DNA of 64,000 bases from Unio delphinus (Eukaryota > Mollusca > Bivalvia > Unionida > Unionidae), in contig JAQISU010000345.1 in NCBI GenBank assembly GCA_029339505.1, forward strand, positions 1,883,501-1,947,500, read 5' to 3'. Below the pieces are notes generated by a model. The model made no database searches and was not told where the DNA came from. It worked only from the letters and a program-made list of their open reading frames with translations. The position numbers and the translations under genes were made by a program. Below, piece after piece: positions 54,013-64,000 of this stretch; within the stretch, counting starts at the first letter, position 1; every line of letters starts with the position of its first letter.

Positions 54013-56399
54013 ATTCAATCAAACAGCTTAGTTCCTTTTCTGTAAATGCCTATCAGGATGTATGCTGTTTGCAATTAGATGTATATAAGAAATGGGGAAA
54101 TATGGTAATTGATACAATGACCTATCCTGGAAATTATATGATTCTGTTGTAGAATCTCATTTATCAGCCAATCAGAAATGACCTGATCATTTTCATTTGG
54201 TTTTGGGGTTTCCAGGCCAGTCCCTCCTTGTTCTACACAGTAGAAAAATATTGTCTATTTTCATCATCCATAAGATGGATTCTTGTTACTGCAAAAATAG
54301 TCCCAATGGGTAATATTCCGTTTTATGCTACATTCCGTCCTTTCAATAGTTGTATTTGTTGATATAAATATATTATGTTCATGTTCTATTTTTGGTACAT
54401 ACTTCTGTACATTTTTCTCTAATTGTTGTAAATAAACCATTCTTATTGTACTTGTTCTTTCTGAAGTCATTGCCATCAAAGATGGCTAATGAACATTCTT
54501 TATCCATCTTTTGTTTTATTTTTTTTTTCCAGTTTGTTGCTTCTTTCAGACATCTTTTCATGCCAACTTTTTTATGCTGAATAAAATCCACAAGAAATAG
54601 ATCATAATGTCCTCCTATTTTTGTTACAGTATACTAAGTAGATCATTTTTTATAAGTAAACAATATAATAAAACCGTAATTTTTACATTTACTTTTTATT
54701 TAAAAAAAAGAACAGACATGTACACATTTAAAGTGAGCAGGTATAGTACATTGATGAGAAAACTTTAAATGATTTAATTTTCAAATCCATTCACTCAGTT
54801 AACACTGATGGCAAAAGTTGTCTTGGAGACATGGCGTCCATTAAAAAATACAGTCATGGGCAAGCATATGCCAATTAAAACAAAAAGGTTCAAACTAGCT
54901 TACACCCAAGTGGCTTTCCTCAGAGATCACTAAGGCTAGGTAACTAAGGGATAGATCTCACATGAAAAACAGACATTGAAAACTAAAGAAAATGGAGACA
55001 TAATAAAGCTAATTGCCAGATCAATGAGATAAAAGAAGATATCTATAAACAGGACATTGTAGAAACATCTATAAGAGATGAACCGATCCAAAACGTTTCC
55101 CCACCCTCGAGTTGCTAAATGATGAGGAAGCAACATAACGTCAAGATCTTTTTGATGATTGGCTTCTCGTCTTTACATTTAGAACCTGACTAACACCACA
55201 GTTGATGTTGATGCCCTTCTTACATTTATTTGATCAGAAATTCTAATGATAAATATTTTTTAATAGCTAATGTTAGTTAAGCTTGATCAAAACTTTTTCA
55301 TTCGCTGATATTTACTACAGCGCTTGATGGATTATATTCCTTCTTATAACATCGTCACAAAGACAGCTCATTCAGTGACATTCACGCCCTTTAATTTTAG
55401 TATCCAGGTCATGTATTTTCTTCCTATTAGTGATCTAAGATAATATATTCCACAACACATTCTGCGTTTTTACCTTGAGATCAGGGTCACAGTCGTCAAT
55501 TTTATTCATAACTTGTATGAGTCATTAGGAAGCGAAGACAATTCATTTTTCATTTCTCGTCTTCTCCACTCCTTTTACTGTTGGGCCCAGGTCACACTAA
55601 TTTAAGCAACGCTTTTATCGTAGGCTTATTACGCAGTCACTGACCTTATTGTGTAACATTTTATATATATGCCTAAATATTACTGACAAAATTTCCTTTC
55701 GGTTAGGAAATTAATGTTAAAACATACATTATCGGGAGGCTTCTGATATTTCAGATAGCGTTCTTTTATGCATACTACATCATGGGCGTCACACATATGG
55801 GCACCTTTAAACATGTTTTGGCCTTCATCCGTAAAATCTAATAGCTAACCACTACATGTTTGCCTCACCCCCACCCTCGTCCCGAATTCCGCGGGCGCCT
55901 ATGTACTGAGTGGTTAACACAGAGCACAACATGACTAATAGAAAAATACATTGCGTTCAGACAGAAAGATGTTGTACAGTAACATAAGCCGTTTAACTGC
56001 GGAATAATTGTTAGTGAATCACATATGCCTCAGTATTTGTTTTAAAAGAAACCCGAGTTTACATTTTCAATTTGAAAAGGAACTTAATTACTGAAACTTT
56101 ATAAACTTTTGTTTTTGAAAGAGACTTCTAATATTGGCATGAAAACTCGAACTTAATGTTATAAGTGATCACCTCGAGATGATATGCTATACTTCCCGCT
56201 TGGTGACGTAACACATCTTTTGTTTATAGAAAGAAGAGAAAGGTTGAATAATTTGTTTGATTTTATCTAGAAAGAACGGCATGGGGAAGATATTACAGGC
56301 ATATGTTATTCAAATGTTGATCTTGAAAGAAAACCAAAAACAAAAGGGCTAGCATGGGTTTCATTTGTTAGCTCTACCGATCATTGAACAGAAGAGCTT
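54013..56399. other. Intergenic sequence, no gene recognised
   Basis: Short open frames at 54379-54591 (both strands), 54936-55136 and elsewhere give no family match. No tandem array was seen. Confidence 0.35.
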
Positions 56400-57404
56400 A
56401 ATAGATCATCTTTCCTCCGTCGTCCTTCTGCCCGTCCATCCGGTAGCATACGTTTGTTATTACTACTTCTTCCAACTGCTTAAAAAATTATAATGGAAGG
56501 AAGACCTTCATCCCATTTCCTGTTTGGTCTTCAATGAATATGGCGTTGATCTGATATCCAATATGGCCGCCAACAAAGAGGTCATCTTAAAATGTCTTAT
56601 CGCTACTTCTTCTGAATGGACGGTAAAGATATTCTCTGAAAAAGTTCAGATGATGTCTTTTTGGTTCAGAATGAAACTAGTACATAAGGGAGGTCCAATA
56701 TGGCTGTTAGCGCAGTCATCTTGAAACTCTTATCACAAATTCTCTGCAATGGAAAGTTATAATGGTATGATGTTTTCATTAGAAGACTTTTTATGATGTC
56801 TAGTTAGACCTAAATGAAAATGGTTCCAATCTGATGTCTAATTTGGCTGCCACAATGACCAGCTTGAAAATATTGTCACCACCACTTCTCCTGAATGAAT
56901 GATAATATTAGTATGTGGTTCTTATAAAACAACAACAATAATTTGTTATAATGTTTTCTTATACAACAACAAACAACAATTTGTAATAATGATTTGTTGA
57001 TCCTATATTGTAATGGTTAGACGCCCAAAATGTGACAATCTTGAAAATCTTGTTTTGGCTACTCCACTTCAATGGAAAGTCGTTTTGATATGGTTCATAA
57101 GAAGAGTTCTTATGGTGTATGGTAGGTTGTTAATGAAAATTACTTACCTTCAATATGGTCCCCATGGTAACTATCTTGAAAAATGTGTTATCTCCACTCC
57201 TCCGCCTCATCAACGGATGGTTATATCGGGAGTTTCACCAATATGCTTTTCGTGACACATAGCTTGTCCTAAATGAAATGATGTAGCTCAGACATCGAAT
57301 ATGGGTGCTATGACGATTTTCAAACAATCTTGTTGTCACTAACTCCGCTGAATAGTTGATACCAAAAGACTTCTAATGATGTATAAATGGATGGTTATAA
57401 AAAG
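56400..57404. repeat. Diverged long-unit repeat, left part
   Basis: Phrases such as GATCTGATATCCAATATGGC, CATCTTGAAAAT or variants, and CACTTCTCCTGAATG recur at roughly 130-180-bp intervals. The series continues at 58213-58620, on the far side of a solo-LTR-like insertion. Confidence 0.5.
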
Positions 57405-58212
57405 TGTTACGGGCTTAGGCTTGAATAAGCAGCAACATAGAAAGAAGTGAAAATAACAAGCTTGTAAAATTTAACAAACAATTTATTGAGTACAAATATT
57501 TTCATAAAAGAAAATATTTAAACTTACGATTTTAGAGAATCAAGTCCAAAAATTAATCCAAAAAACAAAATTCACAATATAATCCACTAGTGGAATTGCA
57601 AGAGTCCTGATAATAAAATGTCCTAATAGTTCCCGGTTCGAATCTTGACGATGTAATCCAATATGGACGACGATGTCGCGTGATGAAGTCAGTTTTAGTT
57701 TTATAATAATTCAAATGAGCACAAGTAATTTCTAGATAAATAACACAATAAATTCCTCTTGATCCCAAACGAATTGATATGATTTACACTCAAACAATAA
57801 CACACATATCTTTGTATTCCAAAGCCCAGACTAACTACTGAACTGTTTTCTCCCAAACAATAATTTAAATACCTGTTTTTACATAAACAGGAAAGGGGTC
57901 ACGACCTTCCAGAATCTCTCAGAACAATCTCACGTTCAAGAAATCACGCAAACATATCATATGACCCAACTAAATTAGAAAGATATTTATACTTTACTCC
58001 ATTTTGTCCTTGGAATCAATCAATCATTTTAAAACCTTGTTTACACTCTGGAGCAAGGTCAGAAAATGAGGTTAACATCTGTTGTTTACTTGTAAAGTAT
58101 ATAGGTCAACCATTTCTAGAAAATCTCTCCCAACTAACGAATTTTAAACCCAAAATGTCAAATTTGAATCTGACAAACAAAATTAACTGATTTAAATCAA
58201 ATATACGTAGCA
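57405..58212 (-). mobile_element. Solo-LTR-like repeat, copy 2 (808 bp)
   Basis: The ends are TGTTACGGGCTTAGGC and CGTAGCA. It is diverged from copies 1 and 3 but collinear over its length, and inserted into the diverged long-unit repeat. Confidence 0.55.
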
Positions 58213-58620
58213 CAAGGTGTTTTGAATAAACAACTCTTTGTGATGCCTAATGGTGTTATTCGGACATTGAGCATCCCTGCTACAGTGACCATCTTGAAAA
58301 TCTTGCTATCACTATTTTTCCTGTATGAATATTCATATCAGTATTAGGTTTTCACTGGAAGATATCTTATAAAGTCTTCTTGGTTGTGAAATAAAATGGT
58401 GCCGATCTGATTTCTAATATGACTTCCGCCATCTTGCAAGTCTTCTCATTACTTCACCTAGACAATATGCTTTCACCAAAAGACTTAGTAGATCCAGTCA
58501 GTATAAACAGAAATGGTGCCAATCTGATATCAAATACGGCACTATTACAGCTTGACAATCCTTCTATTCTTAGTCCTCCTAACGGAAAGTCATATCAAAC
58601 ATAGGCTTTCCACCAGAAGA
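58213..58620. repeat. Diverged long-unit repeat, right part
   Basis: It resumes the series seen at 56400-57404, with TGGTGCCGATCTGATTTCTA and CTTGACAATCCTTCTATTCT-type phrases. Confidence 0.48.
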
Positions 58621-58892
58621 CTTGATTCCTGCTGGTTTTAAACGAAAAGTGTCATCACGGTAGCTAATTTGAATATCACTTTGTCATTAAATAATATTAG
58701 GGATATTCTCAAATTATAGCAGTTAAAAGGAAGAAACATTCTTATCTTTAATTGCTGGGAATTCATCGCGCTCAGTAGAGTGCCAATATCTTCAAGGAAC
58801 TCTGGTTTCCAATTACCAGGGGCCATCTGGCTCATTTTTAGGGCAATCCGTAATGCACAGTTTAGTACAGGTGGGTGAGGAATGGTACTCGT

Positions 58893-59148
58893 TTGTTGTT
58901 GTTGTTGTTGTTGTTGAGTTTAACGCCAGTTTTCAGCACAAAATAGGCTACGTATTCTCTGCGGCCAGTAATAATGGTGGAGAAAGAACCCGGGAAAACC
59001 CTTTTAAGATCCATCGCCCAACAAGAAGCAAATGGCAAGCTTTGTGACATACCCACATTGGTCGAATCAGAGAGTCGAACCCACGCAGACAGAGATATGA
59101 TGGCAGTGAATCGTTACGGTGAGTGCTTTTGACCACTCGGGGCACCCT
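58893..59148 (-). mobile_element. tRNA-derived SINE, minus orientation
   Basis: It has a (GTT)n tract at its plus-strand left end, then AACGCCAGTTTTCAGCACAA. The tRNA-like head lies at the right (CCACTCGGGGCACC). It belongs to the same family as 22437-22697 and 41510-41758. Confidence 0.7.
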
Positions 59149-60029
59149 GATAATGAAGCCACGTGTAAACATTATGGTGATAGTGATGCCCCGTTTCTTT
59201 CAATTAAATATCCTGCAACATTTAGCAGTGAGTTTGTTAAAGAAATACCTATAATGTTTAAAACATCCATATCTTTTGTCCACTGACATTAATGCAGGGT
59301 ACATTAATGTGTAGTGAAAATGAAATGTCACGAAAACTTATGAATAATCCATTTAGTGACCAGTAGAAAAGTATTTTGTATAAACTTGGAGAAACTGAAA
59401 ATGAACAGTTGTTGTGCACATACTGTTTACTAAAATACAATGGATTATATTCAGCCCTTAACAACATTGATAGTAGAGCCTTCACAAAGGTATGGCAGCC
59501 TGTATTGGCCATAAGCAGCATTTAATGATGAAGCTAATAACACAATTCTTCGTGTATTTTGGTAATAATATTAACTATTCAATGTTGAGTCCGAAAAATG
59601 CTCGCCGTCTGGAATATTCTCATATTCTCTGCTGACATGCGTATCTGTAATGCTGTACGTCTACCTGTTCTGTCACAACTGGTAATTCAGTTTTCTATAC
59701 TTTATTAAGTAATCGATCTTGAGTTTAAATCTCAAACCACTTTCTTGGTCACAGCAATATTTTTAAAATGAAGAAATTCGATCTAATATTTCACCTTTAT
59801 GTAAACCACCAGCAACGTTAAGCCCCCCCCCCCCCTCCATGTATTATGCTTTCTAAAGCACACAGCGTCTTTGCCTATGACTACACTGTATAGCGATAAA
59901 AACTAATTATCCAGTGTTCAAATCACACAAAGCCACTAAAATGTGTATACCTACTTTATCGAACAAGTCCCAACTCCTTGTACCTGTACGTGGCCTGGTC
60001 GAGACACCATAGAATCAACTGTGCAAAAG
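59149..60029. other. Intergenic sequence
   Basis: No gene recognised. It contains a 12-14-bp C run at about 59823. Confidence 0.35.

Positions 60030-60120
<91 letters not shown>
60030..60120. repeat. (TA)n microsatellite
   Basis: About 90 bp of TA. Open frames across it are simple YI-repeats. Confidence 0.95.
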
Positions 60121-60123
<3 letters not shown>

Positions 60124-60167
60124 CGTCACTAAGCATGTTGTGTTAAATTTTAACATTCATCATTAGT

Positions 60168-60312
60168 GACCAGGGCCAAAAACAGGTGGGAGAAGGGGAG
60201 CCAAATAACACTTTTTAATTTTAAAAAAGATTTTTTGTTTTGTTTTAATAAGAACTAGGAGACCAGGGTGTTTCTTACCCCTCGTACCCGTGAGCTCTCT
60301 CTACGCCCTGTT
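60168..60312. repeat. Interspersed repeat, copy 1
   Basis: AGAACTAGGAGACCAGGGTG and GTTTCTTACCCC recur as a diverged copy at 62140-62335, which ends CTCTCTACGGCCCTG. The class is unknown. Confidence 0.5.
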
Positions 60313-60424
60313 AATATCCAACAAAAAACCCTGAAAAAATGCCATCTTCTAAAGAATTGAATCGCTTATGTATCGAATCTGATCAGTTTGTAATTTTGTT
60401 AACATTTGTCTTTTCCTTCATTTG

Positions 60425-60692
60425 ACTGCCTAGGGGTTAGAACGTCCGCCACGGATGCTAGAGGCCGCGGGTTCGAACCCCGGCTGAGTCATACCAAGGA
60501 CTAAAAAACGTGTACTAACAGCAGCCTCACTTGACGCTCAGTATTAAGAAGTCGGTGTTAGGACTAGTCGGCCTGGTGTCAGAATAATGTGACTGGATAG
60601 GACATACTACATGTCTGCGGCATGATATCCCAGTGCTCGACATCACTATAAAAATGTCACACTGCAGACATCGTAGCCATATGATTGAAAAA
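60425..60692 (+). mobile_element. tRNA-derived SINE with full tRNA-like head
   Basis: The head TGACTGCCTAGGGGTTAGAA to CGGGTTCGAACCCCGGCTGA has boxes A and B and a partial acceptor-stem pairing (TGACT with AGTCA). The body has GGCCTGGTGTCAGAATAATG and TGACTGG, a phrase I recall from molluscan SINEs. It ends in an A-rich tract near 60690. It is not a functional tRNA gene. Confidence 0.75.
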
Positions 60693-60720
60693 AAATTTAA
60701 AGTTACGTTAACAATCTAAA

Positions 60721-60722
<2 letters not shown>

Positions 60723-60771
<49 letters not shown>

Positions 60772-60820
60772 TACATACATACATACATACATACATACAT
60801 ACATACATACATACATACAT
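60723..60820. repeat. (CA)n followed by (CATA)n
   Basis: A compound microsatellite. Confidence 0.95.
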
Positions 60821-60829
60821 TTATGAACA

Positions 60830-62139
60830 AGGTACCGAAGATGACCGAATATATAAATTTTTGTGGGATTAATATTTAGGAGCTACATGTAGTGAAAAAA
60901 GAGAGGAAACAAGTAAAATGTAAACAGGCACATACATATAAATCATTACTATTATGAATTTCAGGAATATTTCCTAATTCTCTTCGCTATTGTCAGCACC
61001 AACAACAAATGCACTTTTTAGCCATCGTGTTAACGGTTGGCGTGTAATGTGAACGTCATTTAAGGGAACGGGCTGATTGAAAGGAGACCAATATGGAAGC
61101 CATCTTAGCTACATGCATTGTACGCAGGGCCTAGCCTACATGAAAATTCTAACATTCGTTGCATCTTGTTTGGTATTTGTGCATCACGTTAATTAAAATT
61201 TAGTAACTGAATACTATCTCATTGCCTTAATCTACAGCGCATAAATTACATGATCAAATAGCCGGTTTTATATATATATCCTTTCCTTCAAGCAGATAAT
61301 AAATTGTAACTTTTCACTTATTAAACCTTATAAAATATATATGGCTATACAGCACACTAACCCTGTTAGGACTATTTGCATTACCTAGGGCCGGATAAAG
61401 TTAAGTTTTATTTTCGAAAATTGCAAATGGACCCTGACTTTCCTTATATGAGCACCAAAGCAAAAATACTCTATTTACTCAAAAGTGTGTATGCATTAAC
61501 ACCCAATAAACGTGCGAAAGAATGAAACGATGGTCAAATTCAAGTGACTGTATGTGTGTAAGTGTAAGTTTTTAATTGCAAGAGTGCGATCCGGACCCCC
61601 ACCCCCAATAATCGACCCTGTTATCAATAGCCTGTAAGTAGAGAATGAGCCGAAAGTTCTTACTTCAAGGCTTGCCAGTGACGTAACCATCACTCCCAAT
61701 GCCACTTAGAGGTTTGGTGGATGTTACGCTTCAAGAAAAGGGATCAAATCCCAACTATCTGCGGGGGATGGGGGGAGGGGGAGGGGCAGATCTATAAATT
61801 TACGCCACTTGGGCTTGCTTTTATCTTCCATAGTTAAGTGAGGGAATGCAAAAGTGCCCGTATGCAAAATTTAATTTCCTTTCAAGTCTTCAGCGTGTAC
61901 TGTATAAAGTGGGAGAGATTGTATTACTCATTAGGATAATTGTCAAAAACAAAAGGACTACATGCACGAGAGGTCTAATTTCTCAACCACCTTGATCTAG
62001 CAAAACAATATACATAGTATGTCTCCACTAGCTACCATATCAACCCAGTTAGTTGTCACTTCAATCGTTTATAGTACTATATACAGTATGTGTCGATATA
62101 AAAGTCTCCACCATCAAAACTCCATTAGACGTAATCAAG
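60830..62139. other. Intergenic sequence
   Basis: No gene recognised. It contains a G-rich run at about 61760-61790 (GGGGGATGGGGGGAGGGGGA) that could form a G-quadruplex. Confidence 0.4.
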
Positions 62140-62335
62140 GCCGACAAGAGGGGTGGGTTGGGGTGGGAACCGGGGATATAATCATCTGGATCCGGGTCCG
62201 TAACGGAGCCCAGGCCGAACAACACGTTTTAATTTTTTTAAATAAAAGAAAAGTTTTGTTTGAACAAGAACTAGGAGAGGCCCGGGTGTTTCTTACTCCA
62301 TGACCCGTAATCGCTCTCTACGGCCCTGGACACAG
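62140..62335. repeat. Interspersed repeat, copy 2
   Basis: Diverged relative of 60168-60312, more complete on the left side (GGCCGACAAGAGGGGTGGGT). Confidence 0.5.
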
Positions 62336-62439
62336 TGTAATTTACAAACTTAAAAAATAAACAACTGGAGAAATGTTAGTACTTTTTCAGCTGAATAATA
62401 TTGGATATTATAATATCTTAATATTTATTTATCATACAA

Positions 62440-63222
62440 TGTTAACTGCTTAGGCTCGAATAAACAGTAACAAAGAAAGAGTGAAAATAACAAGCTTGTA
62501 AAACTTAATAAACAATTTATTGAGCACTAATATTTTCCAAAAAAGAAAAATAAACTTACGGTTTTAAGAATCAATTCCAAAAATAATCCAAAAATAATTC
62601 AAAATATTATCCAATAGAGAAATTGCAAAAGTCCTGGTAATAAAATGTCCAAATAATTCTAAGTTCGAATCCCAGCGAAGTATCCAATATGGAAGACGAT
62701 GTCACTTGATGAAGTCAGTTCTTGTTAATAAATTTCTATGAGCACAATTCTTTTCCAGATAAATAACAAAATAAATCCTCTTGAATCCAAACGAATTGAA
62801 AAAATTTCCAATACAAGGTAACTCAAAATGACACATCTTAATATTCTAACAGCCCAATTTCTACTCCTTAGTTCGCTCTCAAAACATAATTTATATATCT
62901 GTTTTTATGTAAACAAGAAAGGGGTCACATGATCTTCTAGAATCTCTTAGAACAAATTTACGTTCAAAAACTCACGTACCAACCGTATGACCCAACTAAA
63001 ATAGAAAGATGTTTATACAAAGCTCCATAATGTCCTTGGAACCAACCAATCATTTTAAAAGCTTGTTTACAACTCTGAAGCCAGGTCACAAATGAGCTAA
63101 ACATTTTGTAAAGTACAGGTTACCCCCCCCCCCCAGAACAAATCTTAAACTTAAAATGCCAAATTTGAATCTAACAAAAACAATAATAATAAATATAAAT
63201 GACATATCAAATATACGTAACA
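62440..63222 (-). mobile_element. Solo-LTR-like repeat, copy 3 (783 bp)
   Basis: The ends are TGTTAACTGCTTAGGC and CGTAACA. It is collinear with copies 1 and 2 in the same orientation. Confidence 0.55.
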
Positions 63223-63347
63223 CACACACTGTAATAATTTAAGATGAAAAGCATCATCCCTAAATGTAATAAGCTGGTAAATTATATTATCATCTGTCGG
63301 GTTATCCCTTTCCCCAACATATAAATAAAAAATAAATTGTAAGCGCG

Positions 63348-63406
<59 letters not shown>

Positions 63407-63435
63407 CATACATACCTAGCTACCTATCTATCTAC

Positions 63436-63520
<85 letters not shown>
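63348..63520. repeat. (CTAT)n microsatellite
   Basis: About 170 bp of TATC repeats with a short CATACATACCTAGC interruption near 63405. Confidence 0.95.
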
Positions 63521-64000
63521 ATTTTTACAAACTATACAAACAATTTAGAAAATATGCAAACTTTTGGGAAAATTCTTTAAAATTTTACATCATACACTCT
63601 GACACGCATAATTCATAATTCTCTAGACCGTCCAAGCACTAAAATTCGGTGTTACAGAGCAATATCAAGAAATCCCATGTTATATCCACTACTTTAGCGT
63701 AAAATGTTTGGTCAATGCACCATGTACTTTGGTCATATGGCTTTAAGAGTGCAAAGACAGAGCATTTTAATTCTAAATAATTTAACTACCTAGACTACAG
63801 TATGATAATTGTTAAAACATATTTAATAAGATTTTGAACAACTAATTTATTTATTGTTAGTTTCTAAAACTTCATTAAGACATATCCAATTTTAAAGCAT
63901 TTAAGACATATTTGAAACAATTTGAAAACATGCGAAGACGTCTTCAAGACGATAGAAATCGTGTGGTCATATCATCGTTGGCATTGATGTCACTGGAGAG
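63521..64000. other. Intergenic sequence at the window edge
   Basis: I see no feature here. Confidence 0.35.

Noticed and set aside
59951..60166. YI-repeat open frames on both strands
   Set aside because: They come from the (TA)n microsatellite.
60425..60497. Possible tRNA gene
   Set aside because: Boxes A and B are present, but the cloverleaf is imperfect and the downstream SINE body shows it is a SINE head.

Overview
The window is animal genomic DNA, AT-rich and crowded with minisatellites, and most likely from a bivalve or other mollusc. The support is a spliced profilin-4 gene, tRNA-derived SINEs of a type I associate with molluscs, LINE fragments with (AAT)n tails, solo-LTR-like repeats and a pogo/Tigger-like remnant. 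The assignment to mollusc is inference.

Host gene. Four exons on the + strand (19686-19802, 42250-42384, 48838-48943, 50495-50523) join in frame into a 128-residue profilin of the profilin-4 (PFN4) type. All junctions have GT/AG signals. A CpG-containing stretch with an ETS-type motif near 14.5-15.1 kb is a candidate promoter. Intron 1 is 22.4 kb long.

Nested in intron 1 is a complete Polinton/Maverick (adintovirus-like) element at 23837-40285, 16,449 bp. It has two 283-bp terminal inverted repeats that I found identical base for base, and a 5-bp AAATG (or 6-bp TAAATG) target-site duplication. It sits inside a short ATTAAATGTGTATC minisatellite. From left to right it carries, on the - strand: a 444-aa penton/minor-capsid candidate, a 185-aa two-helix membrane protein, a 343-aa coiled-coil fibre candidate, an adenain/Ulp1-type cysteine protease, two small membrane-active or core-type proteins, a 477-aa major capsid candidate, a 377-aa coiled-coil protein, a 129-aa orphan, a NUMOD/HNH endonuclease and a cysteine-rich zinc protein. 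Then come a 1231-aa PolB + SF1 helicase + HNH fusion (+), a DDE integrase (-), a zinc-ribbon/PLA2 pair joined by a possible -1 frameshift (-), and an FtsK/HerA-type packaging ATPase (+) that ends inside the right repeat. Together they cover replication, integration, capsid assembly, maturation, packaging and possible membrane penetration. No frame is visibly broken apart from the zinc-ribbon/PLA2 junction, so the insertion looks young.

The rest is mostly repeats: a 42-bp minisatellite of about 83 units (3.1-6.6 kb), several 36-51-bp arrays (6.8-12.5 kb), a 19-bp CCATGG array (19.8-21.1 kb), a 49-bp array with an 8-unit higher-order period (52.2-54.0 kb), a MITE-like family, three approximately 0.8-kb solo-LTR-like copies, and long TA/AAT/CTAT microsatellites. 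The most novel material is in the Polinton: the three-part replication protein, the free-standing homing-type endonuclease, the slippery heptamer before PLA2, possible maturation-protease sites, and more than twenty tiny palindromes scattered through genes and gaps.
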